Under the pieces are notes generated by a model, which did not search any database, was not told the origin of the DNA, and saw only the letters and a list, made by a program, of their open reading frames with translations. Both the position numbers and the translations under genes were made by a program. 64,000 nucleotides of DNA from Flavobacteriia bacterium (GTDB lineage Bacteria > Bacteroidota > Bacteroidia > Flavobacteriales_D > Crocinitomicaceae): assembly GCA_026391005.1 (NCBI GenBank), contig JAPLEV010000012.1, positions 1-64,000 of the forward strand. Reading direction: 5' to 3'. Positions within the stretch are counted from its first letter, which is position 1, and each line of letters begins with the position of its first letter. Positions 9,635 to 18,656 of this stretch are shown piece by piece.

Positions 9635-10954
9635 CTGGGTGCTTGACCCAACAATGACATGAATCTCAAAATGCAAGACAGAGTATGATCCCCCATCAAG
9701 CATAATGGTTCCTATATTTTGTTTGATACTAACCTTATCACCAACTTTTACTGATGTTTCTTCTAAATTACTATACACAGATCTATATCCGCCATGTTTA
9801 ATGATAACAACCTTTCCAGCGCCGCTGACATTTATTACAGCACTAACGACCCCTTCAAATACCGCTCTTGCTTTTGAATTCCCTGAGCATGTTATGTCAA
9901 TGCCATTATTATTCGTAAAAACACCTGCCAATGTAGGGTGAGGGTTTTTCCCATATTTTTCCGTAATACTTCCGTTAGAAACAGGGGAGGGCATTCGCCC
10001 TTTATTTCCCTCGAAATTTTTTCCAATTATAGACCCCTCTGTCGATATGGGTGCTGCGGGCGAAATTATTTTAACAGGCTCATCTTTTACCGCAGGAGTT
10101 ATAACATCTGGCGTGGGGGATTTCTTTTCTTTTCCCGATAGAGCAATTTCTTCTTTCTTTTTAGCATCTTCTTTCTTTTTAGCTTCCTCTTTCTTTTTAG
10201 CCTCTTCTTTCTTTTTTTCTATTGCTTGAGCAGCAGCGATTTCTTCCCTTATTGCGGCTGCAATTCTTGACTTTAATTCAGCTTTCTTTCTTTCATCTTC
10301 TTTTAGTAATGCAACAAGCTTTTCTTCCTCTTTTTTAAATTTTAGATAGTTCTTTTCTTTGAGCCCCTTGTCGGTCTCAATTTTTGCGCGCTCACTTTTC
10401 TTTTCATTTAAAGTAATTTCTTTTAACGTTTTTTCATCTCGAATAGAAACAATTTCATTATTAATAAGTTGTTTGTGCTGTTTAATTAACCCAACTTGTT
10501 TGCGCTGTAAATTTGCAACCTTTTTTAAATATAAATTTCTTTTCTGCGCTTCGTTATAGGAACTTGATGACAATAAGAACATTAGACGGCCTACTTTATT
10601 GCGGTTTTTATATGCAAACAAGATCATTTTTTTGTATTGGGTTTTTAAATTATCAAGCCGATTTATTAATTGTTTTATTTCATTTTCTTTTTCGATTACT
10701 TTGATTTCGGCAATCCTTACTTGGTTGTCATAAATTCGCACTAGTTCCTCCCGGTTCTTTATTTGATTGTCTAATAATTTTAATTCTGTTATGGAATTCT
10801 TGGTATTGTTTTTAACCTTGTCTAACAGGGATTTTGTCTGAGAGATTTTTTTTTCTATTACTTTTTGCTCTTTTTGTAATTTATCGCTTTTAACCTGCCC
10901 GTGAGCAAAACTAAAAAAAAAGAGGATTAAAAAAAGGCTAATTACAGGCTTCAT
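9602..10954 (-). CDS. EnvC-like murein hydrolase activator, degenerate LytM/M23
   Basis: 450 residues: signal peptide (FLILFFFSFAHGQ), a long coiled coil (about 25-270) and a C-terminal LytM/peptidase M23 domain (about 345-448: NNNGIDITC, GAGKVVIIKHGGYRSVYSNL, VGDKVSIKQNIGTIM, LHFEIHV). The first zinc-ligand His of HxxxD is Asn here and the last His-x-His is incomplete, so it fits EnvC/NlpD-type activators, which regulate amidases during cell separation, rather than an active endopeptidase. A Lys/Glu-rich repeat lies near residues 245-270. It is the last gene of the dut-to-envC operon and overlaps the DUF4292 gene by 17 nt. Confidence 0.88.
   Translation of the reverse strand: MKPVISLFLILFFFSFAHGQVKSDKLQKEQKVIEKKISQTKSLLDKVKNNTKNSITELKLLDNQIKNREELVRIYDNQVRIAEIKVIEKENEIKQLINRLDNLKTQYKKMILFAYKNRNKVGRLMFLLSSSSYNEAQKRNLYLKKVANLQRKQVGLIKQHKQLINNEIVSIRDEKTLKEITLNEKKSERAKIETDKGLKEKNYLKFKKEEEKLVALLKEDERKKAELKSRIAAAIREEIAAAQAIEKKKEEAKKKEEAKKKEDAKKKEEIALSGKEKKSPTPDVITPAVKDEPVKIISPAAPISTEGSIIGKNFEGNKGRMPSPVSNGSITEKYGKNPHPTLAGVFTNNNGIDITCSGNSKARAVFEGVVSAVINVSGAGKVVIIKHGGYRSVYSNLEETSVKVGDKVSIKQNIGTIMLDGGSYSVLHFEIHVIVGSSTQSLNPSLWISR
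10149..10220 (-). repeat. 4 x 18-bp tandem repeat encoding KKKEEA-like units
   Basis: Four 18-bp units (10149-10166, 10167-10184, 10185-10202, 10203-10220) read TCTTCTTTCTTTTTAGCA and variants on the plus strand. They encode repeated KKKEEA/KKKEDA in the EnvC-like linker, so copy number can change in frame. Confidence 0.85.
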
Positions 10955-11735
10955 ATTGCTCAGGGATTATAAAAATTAATTCAAGAGAGTTGTTTATCTC
11001 TACTTTTTCAAATACAATACGCATGATTGTTTGATTTTGTTCAGAATTTATAATCAAATTCATTTCATAGGGTACACTTATGCCATTAATATCTTGCCAT
11101 GACAAATATTGAATTTGAACAGATGTCTTATCCGAGGGGATATTTATTTCTACTTGATTTAGTTTATTATCATTAATTTTCAAGGAGTAATTTAGAAAAA
11201 TACTTCTATCTTCTTGCGGCCGTGTAACAGAAGAAGACACATTAATAAGGGAGTCAATGGTAATTGATTTTGTTCCGCATTTATCATAATATAAGGGCTT
11301 ACCCAAGAAAATCTCCTGAAGATTATTTATAGTAAGGTCAAGGCCAAGGAGTTCGTTGAAATAGTTAAGAGATTGTTTGCTGTAGCAACGGTCTCTCTTA
11401 TTTACGATTACGATAGTATCTTTAGAAATAGAAGCAAGGGCCACAGGAATATTTGCATAACTTATGATAGCATTTATTGCACTATCTGCAATCATTTTTA
11501 AACTAGTTTTAAATCTAATGTCTTGTAATGAATCAATGTAATTAACGCTTAATTTTGAATAGAACGTTTTTGGTTTAATTTGCGACAAGCTATCAAGTAT
11601 ATTTATGATTATATTTTCATTCGCTTTAACAGGAATTTCATCCATAGTGTTCTGAGATGAGACTGTTGGCACTACCAAATGTTTGGAACATGAAAATAAG
11701 CAAGCAAGGCAAAAAAGATTAATGAGTTGGCGCAT
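10938..11735 (-). CDS. DUF4292 family lipoprotein
   Basis: 265 residues with an N-terminal lipobox (LFCLACLFSC, Cys at about 16), so probably lipid-anchored in the envelope. The body matches DUF4292 as I know it from Flavobacteria: FYSKLSVNYIDS, SLKMIADSAINAIISY, LGLDLTINNLQEIFLGKPLYY, then beta-strand repeats to the end. Its fold resembles LolB/outer-membrane lipoprotein carriers. It sits between a TPR lipoprotein (17-nt overlap) and the EnvC-like gene (17-nt overlap), a conserved neighbourhood in the phylum. An envelope maintenance role is inferred from position only. Confidence 0.8.
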   Translation of the reverse strand: MRQLINLFCLACLFSCSKHLVVPTVSSQNTMDEIPVKANENIIINILDSLSQIKPKTFYSKLSVNYIDSLQDIRFKTSLKMIADSAINAIISYANIPVALASISKDTIVIVNKRDRCYSKQSLNYFNELLGLDLTINNLQEIFLGKPLYYDKCGTKSITIDSLINVSSSVTRPQEDRSIFLNYSLKINDNKLNQVEINIPSDKTSVQIQYLSWQDINGISVPYEMNLIINSEQNQTIMRIVFEKVEINNSLELIFIIPEQYEACN

Positions 11736-13419
11736 AATATATTTTATCTTTAATTTTTAGCGAAAGACTCGCATTTTTTGACCCAAGTACTTGAGCGGCT
11801 TTCCATTTTTCAACAGCAGCAACTATATTTCCGTTAAAGTAATATGCATCTCCTAACCAGTCGGCAATCTCCTTATTTTTATTGTCAGTCATTGATGCAT
11901 CTTCCAACATTTCTAATCCTTCAACATATTCTTTTTTCATTAACAATACTAGCCCTTTAATGCCCTTGAAAAAAGCACTTTTAGGCGCGTTTGAAATCGA
12001 AAAATCTATTAGTGTGATAGCGTAATCTAGTTTAATCAGATTTTTAGCGAGTTGCAAAGCATACGCAGCTTTAATAGGCGCACTATTTGGCGCTTTCACA
12101 ATCGCTCGATCATATAAATCAAAGGCTAAAGCTAAATTATTAAGGCCAAAATAAGCATCCCCCAATTGCGCAAGTATTTCCGACTCCGTTTCGTCATCTT
12201 TTACTATATATTCTAAGCCAACTTCAAGAGAATTAATTGCTCCTAAATAGTTTTTTGTTTTATTAGCAGCAATACCAGCGCAAAGGTAAGCAAATGTACT
12301 ATTGGGAAAAAGCGCGATAGTTTCTATACTGTTATTATAGAGCGAATCCCAATTTTCAGCTTGTAATTCAATTAGTAATACCTGCTTCCAAACGACAAAC
12401 AAATTTGGCTGTATTTTTAATGCCGACTTGTAGGCGATGATAGCCCCTTTAAAATCATCATTATTAACACAACAATCTCCTTTTAAGGTGTAGGATTTTT
12501 CATTTTCAGGATACCGTGTGGTCATAAAATCGACGAGCTCCATTATTTCTAACCCGCAACCTTCCGTTTTTTGCATTTGAATAAGAATATTCATTTTTTG
12601 ATCTATGGTGGGACCCTCTTTTTTGATGGCGGACTTTAAATAGTAAATGCCTTTTTGATATTCTTTTTTCTCTATGTACATCTCCCCTAGCAATAATGTT
12701 GCAAGTCCGTTTTCCGGATCTTGAACAACCAAATCATCTAATAAATCCAACGCCATATCATAGCGGCGATTTTCCATATATGTATCAACCAGTACAGCTA
12801 AAAAAACAGGGTCGTCATTAAATAATTTTCTCCCCTCTTCTAATGTTTTAATCGCTAGTTCTGTTTCATTCATTAAAACATAAAGTCTATGTTTTTCCAT
12901 TTGAAATGACGTGTTTTTCCCTTTCTGCTCAATAAGGCGATTTAAGATTTTTAGCGCTTTGGCGAACTCTTTACATTCTGCATAGTTATTTATCGCACCC
13001 ATATAGTAGTTTGCATTTGTTTTATCGGTCACTATGAGTTGCTCAAAATAAAGTGCTGCTTTTTTATATTGTTTTTGTTCTACATACATGTAGGCTAATT
13101 CTGTTTTATAATAATTATTCTTAGGGTCAAGCTTTGCTGCTAATTCACTGTGAACGCTCGCCACGTCTAGTTGCCCCTCCATTAAATATAACTGAGCCAG
13201 GGCAAAGTGTGCCGCATCATCTGAGGGGTTTATTCTTATACATGCCTCAAAGTCTTGAATGGCTTTTGCATTGTTGCCTATTATATAATTTCTTACGCCT
13301 TGGTGGAATGTTGCTTTAAAACTATTGTTGTCACTCCTAGGATTCGTAATGCTAGAGGGTTGTTTACATCCAGCTAATACAAGCAAAGAGACAAAGATTG
13401 TGAATGAGAATTTATTCAT
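11719..13419 (-). CDS. TPR-repeat lipoprotein
   Basis: 566 residues from the ATG at 13419, preferred over an upstream in-frame start (13440) because it opens directly onto a lipoprotein signal (FVSLLVLAGC). The ATG overlaps the stop of the upstream nucleotidyltransferase gene by 8 nt. The rest is a run of at least ten tetratricopeptide repeats (for example NAKAIQDFEACIRINPSDD, AAHFALAQLYLMEG, GAIIAYKSALKIQPN). TPR solenoids are protein-interaction scaffolds; as an envelope lipoprotein next to DUF4292 and EnvC-like proteins it may organise an envelope complex, which is inference. Confidence 0.87.
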   Translation of the reverse strand: MNKFSFTIFVSLLVLAGCKQPSSITNPRSDNNSFKATFHQGVRNYIIGNNAKAIQDFEACIRINPSDDAAHFALAQLYLMEGQLDVASVHSELAAKLDPKNNYYKTELAYMYVEQKQYKKAALYFEQLIVTDKTNANYYMGAINNYAECKEFAKALKILNRLIEQKGKNTSFQMEKHRLYVLMNETELAIKTLEEGRKLFNDDPVFLAVLVDTYMENRRYDMALDLLDDLVVQDPENGLATLLLGEMYIEKKEYQKGIYYLKSAIKKEGPTIDQKMNILIQMQKTEGCGLEIMELVDFMTTRYPENEKSYTLKGDCCVNNDDFKGAIIAYKSALKIQPNLFVVWKQVLLIELQAENWDSLYNNSIETIALFPNSTFAYLCAGIAANKTKNYLGAINSLEVGLEYIVKDDETESEILAQLGDAYFGLNNLALAFDLYDRAIVKAPNSAPIKAAYALQLAKNLIKLDYAITLIDFSISNAPKSAFFKGIKGLVLLMKKEYVEGLEMLEDASMTDNKNKEIADWLGDAYYFNGNIVAAVEKWKAAQVLGSKNASLSLKIKDKIYYAPTH

Positions 13420-14422
13420 TAATGGTGGAAAAATCTCCAATGCTTAGTACTGATGGAGGGTTGGAAAGAGAAACGTTTGCACCTATCATAGAGTTTGTGA
13501 TGTTCATATTACTTATTTTACAATTATTTTGTAAAATAGAATTTGAAATAATACTACTATTTATCGTTGTATTTTCTCCTATTGATGCATGCGGGCCAAC
13601 AATTGAATTTTCAATTCTTACTCCATCACCAATAAAGCAGGGTTCAATAATAATTGAATTATTGTTTATTATTTGCCGTCGCACCGGCAGCGGTGTCTTC
13701 AGTGAATCATTTATTAAAACTTGTTGATTGGTTTGCACAGTAACGTTTTTGTTACCGCAGTCCAGCCATTCATTAACCGTTCCGGGTTTAAACAAACATC
13801 CCTTTTCCGTTAAGCGCCGCAGGGCATCAGGAAGTTGGTACTCCCCACTTTTAATAATGTTGTTATCCACCAAGTATTCTAGCTCTTGTAGGAGCCGCTC
13901 ACCTTCTTTAAAATAATAAACGCCTATCATGGCAAGGTCAGAAACAAACTCTTTCGGCTTTTCAATATAGTCAATAATTTCTCCTTGCGCATTTAGCTTT
14001 ACAACTCCAAATTCACTTGGATTGTCTATTTGCTTTACCCAAAGTATCCCATCGTCTTTTGGACTTATTTTAAAGTCGGCATGAAATAATGTGTCGGCAA
14101 ATGCAACGACAACTGGCCCTTGAAGCAATTCTTTTGCGCATAGCACTGCGTGACCCGTGCCTAAGGGTGTTTCTTGATAATGAATTGAGCCTCGCGCGCC
14201 AAATTTTTCTGCTACACTAATTAATTCACGCTCGATATCTTCTCCAAAATGTCCAACGACAAAAGCAATTTCTTGTATTTCTTCACCGCAAACGGCTACA
14301 ATATCTTCGACTAATCGATACACAATAGGTTTTCCACCTACCGGAATTAGTGGCTTTGGTACAGTCAGGGTATGTGGCCTTAACCGGCTGCCCCTGCCTG
14401 CCATAGGGATTATTATATTCAT
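13412..14422 (-). CDS. Sugar-phosphate nucleotidyltransferase (NTP-transferase family)
   Basis: 336 residues from the ATG at 14422, preferred over 14458 because it begins with the family's canonical MNIIIPMAGRGSRLRPHTL, the nucleotide-binding G-x-G-x-R loop. Further signatures are KPLIPVGGKPI, TPLGTGHAVLCA, FADTLFHADF, GVVKLNAQGEI--EKP and EWLDCGNK. The last 80 residues form a left-handed beta-helix-like repeat (IENSIVGPHASIGENTTI). It makes an NDP-sugar from a sugar-1-phosphate; the sugar (glucose- or mannose-type) is not decidable here. It starts 4 nt after dut and overlaps the TPR gene. Confidence 0.87.
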   Translation of the reverse strand: MNIIIPMAGRGSRLRPHTLTVPKPLIPVGGKPIVYRLVEDIVAVCGEEIQEIAFVVGHFGEDIERELISVAEKFGARGSIHYQETPLGTGHAVLCAKELLQGPVVVAFADTLFHADFKISPKDDGILWVKQIDNPSEFGVVKLNAQGEIIDYIEKPKEFVSDLAMIGVYYFKEGERLLQELEYLVDNNIIKSGEYQLPDALRRLTEKGCLFKPGTVNEWLDCGNKNVTVQTNQQVLINDSLKTPLPVRRQIINNNSIIIEPCFIGDGVRIENSIVGPHASIGENTTINSSIISNSILQNNCKISNMNITNSMIGANVSLSNPPSVLSIGDFSTINE

Positions 14423-14426
14423 CACA

Positions 14427-14861
14427 CTAGTTTTTACCAGTACTGCCAAATCCGGCACTACCTCTATCCGTTTTATCTATTTCCTTTTTTTCATTCCATT
14501 GAACACATTCTATTTTATTAAAAACCATTTGCGCAATCCGATCTCCGGGGTTGAGGACAAATAGTTTATCCGAATGATTAATTAAGACAACACCAAGCTC
14601 TCCCCTATAATCAGAGTCAATTGTTCCAGGAGAATTTAAAACACTTATTCCATGCTTAAGCGCTAAACCGCTTCTTGGTCTAATTTGGCACTCATATCCC
14701 GGTGGAATTTCTAAGTAAAGGCCGGTGGGTATGAGTTTTCTAGCGAATGCAGCCAATTCAATCGGCTCGGAAGTATTCGCTCGAATATCCATGCCAGCAG
14801 CGCCAATCGTTTCATAAATAGGCAATTCAAATTTTGAGGTGTTTATGATGCTAACATCCAT
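14427..14861 (-). CDS. dut: dUTP diphosphatase (dUTPase)
   Basis: 144 residues, the usual length for the trimeric enzyme. All five motifs are visible: AAGMDIRAN (1), [12 protein letters not shown] (2), [14 protein letters not shown] (3), [11 protein letters not shown] (4) and the C-terminal P-loop-like arm [11 protein letters not shown] (5). It hydrolyses dUTP to dUMP and PPi, keeping uracil out of DNA and feeding thymidylate synthesis. It is the first gene of a five-gene minus-strand operon (dut, nucleotidyltransferase, TPR, DUF4292, EnvC-like). A -7 box lies about 20 nt upstream. Confidence 0.96.
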   Translation of the reverse strand: MDVSIINTSKFELPIYETIGAAGMDIRANTSEPIELAAFARKLIPTGLYLEIPPGYECQIRPRSGLALKHGISVLNSPGTIDSDYRGELGVVLINHSDKLFVLNPGDRIAQMVFNKIECVQWNEKKEIDKTDRGSAGFGSTGKN

Positions 14862-14880
14862 TATTTAAATCTTTGTGACT

Positions 14881-14888
14881 CAAAAATA
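14881..14888 (-). promoter_or_regulatory. -7 element upstream of dut
   Basis: CAAAAATA on the plus strand reads TATTTTTG on the minus strand, matching TAnnTTTG, 19 nt before the dut ATG. No clear -33 TTG is seen. Confidence 0.4.
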
Positions 14889-15016
14889 ATTAAAACCTAG
14901 GCTATCTTTTCACTTCAGCCGCCGAGTAATGAACAAAGCAATTAACAATTTATAAAAAAGCTTATTTATGTTGATAATTTCGTAATAAATACCTTATAAT
15001 TTATTCTTTTAAAGTT

Positions 15017-15024
15017 TAAATTTG
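15017..15024 (+). promoter_or_regulatory. -7 element directly before cyanophycinase gene
   Basis: TAAATTTG matches TAnnTTTG and ends 7 nt before the ATG at 15032, so the mRNA would have almost no leader. The -33 element is not clear. Confidence 0.45.
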
Positions 15025-15031
15025 TAGCATT

Positions 15032-15907
15032 ATGATGCCAAAAGGAAAATTAATTATTATCGGCGGAGCGGTTGATAAAGGAAGTTTTACAGAAAATGTA
15101 TTTGCTGAGCATGTAGATGATAACCTGAATTTTTTTGAAAAAGGCATCTTAAGACGTATAATTGACGAGTCGAAACATCGAAAAGAGTCTAGAATAGAAA
15201 TTGTGCCAACCGCATCTAAAATTCCTGCGCTAGTGGGTTCTGAGTATGCCAAAGCACTGGGCCATCTTGGCGCTGAAAATGTTGGTGTCATCAATATTGA
15301 AACGCGCGAGAAAGCCAACGACATTGAGGTTCTTGATAGAATAAAAAATGCAGATGTAATTTTTTTTACTGGTGGTGATCAACTGAGATTAACATCTATT
15401 TTTGGGGGAACGGCTATTCATGATTTATTATTAGAAAAGTACCTACAAGAGGACTTCCTTTATGTAGGCACTTCAGCAGGTGCAGCGTGCGCATCAAAAA
15501 ACATGATATATCAAGGGTCCAGTAGAGAGGCATTGTTGAAGGGAGAAATAAAAATCACTAGTGGCCTAGGTTTTATGGACAATGTCATAATTGACACTCA
15601 TTTTGTTCAGCGAGGAAGAATTGGGCGGCTTTTTCAGGCCGTTGTGGGAAATCCAAAAACATTGGGAATTGGACTTGGAGAGGACACTGGTTTATTAATC
15701 AAAAATGGTGATTCAATGGAGGCGCTTGGCTCAGGGCTTGTTATTATTGTAGACGGAAGACAGATTATTGACACCAATATAACTGATGTAGAACTAGGCG
15801 AGCCGATTTCGATAAAAAACTTGGTTGTTCATGTCATGAGTCAGGCAGACGTTTATTGTTTAGCAACAAATGACTTGACGATTAAGAACAAACCCAATTT
15901 AGTATGA
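15032..15907 (+). CDS. cphB: Cyanophycinase
   Basis: 291 residues, a serine exopeptidase of the S51 family. Visible are the glycine-rich start KLIIIGGAVDKGSF, VPTASKIPA, IFFTGGDQLRL, the nucleophile elbow GTSAGAA (Ser148) and the oxyanion/His region IIDTHFVQRGRIGRL with GIGLGEDTG. It cleaves cyanophycin (multi-L-arginyl-poly-Asp) to beta-Asp-Arg dipeptides. The next gene, overlapping by 4 nt, is an isoaspartyl peptidase that would split those dipeptides to Asp and Arg. No cyanophycin synthetase lies in this window. Cytoplasmic: no signal peptide. Confidence 0.92.
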   Translation: MMPKGKLIIIGGAVDKGSFTENVFAEHVDDNLNFFEKGILRRIIDESKHRKESRIEIVPTASKIPALVGSEYAKALGHLGAENVGVINIETREKANDIEVLDRIKNADVIFFTGGDQLRLTSIFGGTAIHDLLLEKYLQEDFLYVGTSAGAACASKNMIYQGSSREALLKGEIKITSGLGFMDNVIIDTHFVQRGRIGRLFQAVVGNPKTLGIGLGEDTGLLIKNGDSMEALGSGLVIIVDGRQIIDTNITDVELGEPISIKNLVVHVMSQADVYCLATNDLTIKNKPNLV

Positions 15908-16746
15908 AAATAATGATTCATGGCGGGTTTTTTAGTGAATCAACCCAGACGGAAAAAACAAAATCCTTAAAACAGGAAGCCCTAAAAGAGATTATACAAA
16001 AGTCCTTTAGCTATCTTAGCGATAATTCCGCTGTTGATACCGTTGTTTTTGCCGTTTCTCTTTTAGAGGACAATCCTCTTTTTAATGCCGGCACCGGTTC
16101 ACAAATACAACGTGACGGTAAAATACGAATGAGTGCCTCACTTATGAATGGAGAAACTAAAAAGTTTAGCGGCGTGATGAATGTAGAGTCAATTCAACAG
16201 CCGATTAAGCTGGCCGAGCTATTGCAAAACGAAAACGATCGGGTTTTAGGTGGAGAAGGAGCTAATTTATATGCATTAAAACGAGGGGTTCCAAATTTTA
16301 ACGTGGAAACGGAGGAGCGCTTTCAGGAATATCAACAACGGTTAAAGTCATCCGGGCAAGGAACAGTTGGTTGTGTAGTGCTCGATAAAAATGGAAAGCT
16401 TGCAGCAGCGACATCTACTGGCGGTAAGGGATTTGAACTACCTGGACGGATTTCAGATTCTGCTACCGTCGCGGGCAACTACGCGAACAACTATTGCGCA
16501 GTAAGTTGCACGGGAGTTGGAGAGGACATTGTTAGCGCAGCATTGGCCGCAAAAATTGTAACGCGAGTTACAGACGGACTCAGCCTAAAAACAGCTTTCT
16601 TAAAGTCATTTGAAGAATTAAGTGAGTTTGACGGTTTTGCTGGTGCCATTGGGATTGATGCAGTGGGTAATATTCATTTTTCTGAATCGCATCCTCAAAT
16701 TGTTTATGCTTCTTTCGATGGAATTCAACTTTCTGTCTTCCAATAA
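15904..16746 (+). CDS. iaaA: Isoaspartyl peptidase / plant-type L-asparaginase (Ntn hydrolase)
   Basis: 280 residues of the T2 N-terminal-nucleophile family. It shows the N-terminal MIHGG, NPLFNAGTGSQIQRDG, and the autocleavage site GTVGCVVLDKNG, in which Thr154 would become the new N-terminus of the beta subunit, followed by ATSTGG and CTGVGED. It hydrolyses beta-aspartyl dipeptides. The ATG overlaps the cphB stop (ATGA-type, 4 nt), so the pair is translationally coupled and probably turns cyanophycin into Asp and Arg. It is slightly shorter than the typical 300-320 residues, mostly in the linker region. Confidence 0.9.
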   Translation: MKIMIHGGFFSESTQTEKTKSLKQEALKEIIQKSFSYLSDNSAVDTVVFAVSLLEDNPLFNAGTGSQIQRDGKIRMSASLMNGETKKFSGVMNVESIQQPIKLAELLQNENDRVLGGEGANLYALKRGVPNFNVETEERFQEYQQRLKSSGQGTVGCVVLDKNGKLAAATSTGGKGFELPGRISDSATVAGNYANNYCAVSCTGVGEDIVSAALAAKIVTRVTDGLSLKTAFLKSFEELSEFDGFAGAIGIDAVGNIHFSESHPQIVYASFDGIQLSVFQ

Positions 16747-16809
16747 GGCTCTCCAATCTTTTCTCAAATAATGATGGTATTGTTGTGAATAATATCGTGT
16801 CTATTTGAT

Positions 16810-16817
16810 TAAATTTG
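16810..16817 (+). promoter_or_regulatory. -7 element upstream of serS
   Basis: TAAATTTG, 20 nt before the ATG at 16838; it lies inside the reading frame if the upstream TTG at 16805 were used, which supports the later start. Confidence 0.4.
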
Positions 16818-16837
16818 TAAAAATATATAATTGTATT

Positions 16838-18109
16838 ATGTTAGAAATTCAACGTCTGCGCTCGGATAAAGAAGGGGTTATAATTGGACTTTCAAAAAGA
16901 AATATAGATCCCACGAAAACGATCAATGATATTTTAGAAATGGATGGGCTTTGGCGCGAGAACAAAACACAGCTTGAAAACATTTCCGCAGAATTAAACC
17001 AATTATCGCGGAAAATAGGAGATTGTTTTAAAAACAATAACCATGATGAGGCACTTTTATTAAAAAATGAAACCCAAGAATTAAAAGCAAAGGAAGCAGT
17101 TTTAAAAGCCCATGTTGATGAACTCGATTCGAAAATAACAACCATGCTATATTCCTTGCCAAACGTTCCACACGTAGATGTTATTCAAGGACGTTTGCCA
17201 GATGATAATCAGTTAATTGAGTCACAAGGGGAGTTGCCCACCTTTTCTTTTACGGCTATTCCTCACTGGGATCTCGCCAAGAAATATCAACTTATCGATT
17301 TTGAATTAGGAGTAAAGGTTACTGGGGCGGGCTTTCCTTTTTATCGTGGGAAAGGGGCTAAATTGCAGCGAGCATTGATTGCATTTTTTCTTGACGAGGC
17401 CGATAAAGCTGGTTATGAAGAGTTCATTGCTCCGCTTTTAGTTAACGAGGCAAGTGGAATAGGAACGGGTCAGCTTCCCGATAAAGAAGGTCAAATGTAT
17501 TATGCACCTGAAGATGAGTTGTATTTAATACCAACAGCAGAGGTTCCACTTACCAATATTTATCGTGATGTTCTTTTGCCAAATGAAGACTTTTCCATCA
17601 AACTTACTGGATATACACCTTGTTTTAGAAGGGAGGCGGGATCTTACGGAAAGGATGTAAGGGGTTTAAACCGACTACATCAATTTGACAAGGTAGAAAT
17701 CGTTAGAATTGAACATCCTAAAAACTCAGAAAAGGCATTAAATGAAATGGTGTCTCATGTTAGAAATTTACTAATCAAACTAGAATTGCCTTTTCGCATC
17801 CTGAGACTTTGCGGCGGCGATATGGGTTTTGCCTCGGCAATGACTTTTGACTTTGAAGTTTATTCCGCAGCTCAAGATAAATGGCTGGAGGTGAGTTCTG
17901 TTTCCAGGTTTGACACCTATCAATCTAACCGTTTAAAGTTACGCTTTAAAGATGCGGATAAGAAATCAAAATTATGTCATACGCTTAATGGCTCTGCACT
18001 TGCTCTACCTAGAATTTTAGCGGCAATGTTGGAAAATAATCAAACGCCGGAAGGAATAAAAATTCCTAGTATTTTGCAACCATATACGGGATTCGCGGTT
18101 ATTAATTAA
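16838..18109 (+). CDS. serS: Seryl-tRNA synthetase
   Basis: 423 residues from the ATG at 16838, chosen because it begins MLEIQRLR like other SerRS and because the longer frame from 16805 would include the -7 box. The N-terminal long antiparallel coiled coil (about 25-105) binds the tRNA-Ser variable arm. The class II core follows: motif 2 TPCFRREAGSYGKDVRGLNRLHQF and motif 3 GSALALPRILAAMLENNQ. It charges tRNA-Ser (and tRNA-Sec where present) with serine. It is followed 9 nt later by a small lipoprotein gene. Confidence 0.97.
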   Translation: MLEIQRLRSDKEGVIIGLSKRNIDPTKTINDILEMDGLWRENKTQLENISAELNQLSRKIGDCFKNNNHDEALLLKNETQELKAKEAVLKAHVDELDSKITTMLYSLPNVPHVDVIQGRLPDDNQLIESQGELPTFSFTAIPHWDLAKKYQLIDFELGVKVTGAGFPFYRGKGAKLQRALIAFFLDEADKAGYEEFIAPLLVNEASGIGTGQLPDKEGQMYYAPEDELYLIPTAEVPLTNIYRDVLLPNEDFSIKLTGYTPCFRREAGSYGKDVRGLNRLHQFDKVEIVRIEHPKNSEKALNEMVSHVRNLLIKLELPFRILRLCGGDMGFASAMTFDFEVYSAAQDKWLEVSSVSRFDTYQSNRLKLRFKDADKKSKLCHTLNGSALALPRILAAMLENNQTPEGIKIPSILQPYTGFAVIN

Positions 18110-18118
18110 TTTAGTATA

Positions 18119-18655
18119 ATGATAAAATATATACTTTTATTTTTACTTTTTACCTTGTTTTCTTGTTCAGATTTTCATAAAAAAGAACAACTAGAAAAAA
18201 TTCAGCTTTCTCAAAGAAATCTGTCTGATATAGAAAAAGAACTTAAAATCAATAAAATAGACACAATATCTAAAATTAGATTAGCCACAAATGAAGTTGA
18301 ATTACGCATCAAAAATAATTTAGTTTTAGATACGATTAATTTGGTTTTAGGAAAAAAAATGGATGATTACAAACGAATGCGAAAATCATTTGACCCTTTA
18401 GGAAGGTCTTATGGGAATTTAATAATAGGAATTGGTGAGGAGCGGATGGCTTTAAATAATTTAGCCGCGGATATTCAAAACGGAGAGGGCGAGCGCAATA
18501 AGTACGACACTTATATTATTTATGAAAACAACAAAATCAAACAATTAAAAATCTTATTGAATTCATATATATCGTTTAAAAATAAAACGATGGAAACATT
18601 TTTTCGTCTTCATGATGAACTCGATTCTTTATCACGGACATTGATAAAAGTATAA
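18119..18655 (+). CDS. Small helical lipoprotein of unknown function
   Basis: 178 residues. The start MIKYILLFLLFTLFSC gives a lipoprotein signal with Cys16. The rest is charged and almost wholly alpha-helical, with coiled-coil-like heptads (EQLEKIQLSQRNLSDIEKEL). No family recognised. It lies 9 nt after serS and 1 nt before a secreted TPR protein, so it may work with that protein in the envelope. This is inference from position. Confidence 0.75.
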   Translation: MIKYILLFLLFTLFSCSDFHKKEQLEKIQLSQRNLSDIEKELKINKIDTISKIRLATNEVELRIKNNLVLDTINLVLGKKMDDYKRMRKSFDPLGRSYGNLIIGIGEERMALNNLAADIQNGEGERNKYDTYIIYENNKIKQLKILLNSYISFKNKTMETFFRLHDELDSLSRTLIKV

Positions 18656-18656
18656 A

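Noticed and set aside
9705-10704. Plus-strand frames opposite the EnvC-like gene
   Set aside because: They mirror the low-complexity Lys/Glu-rich minus-strand gene and resemble no protein.
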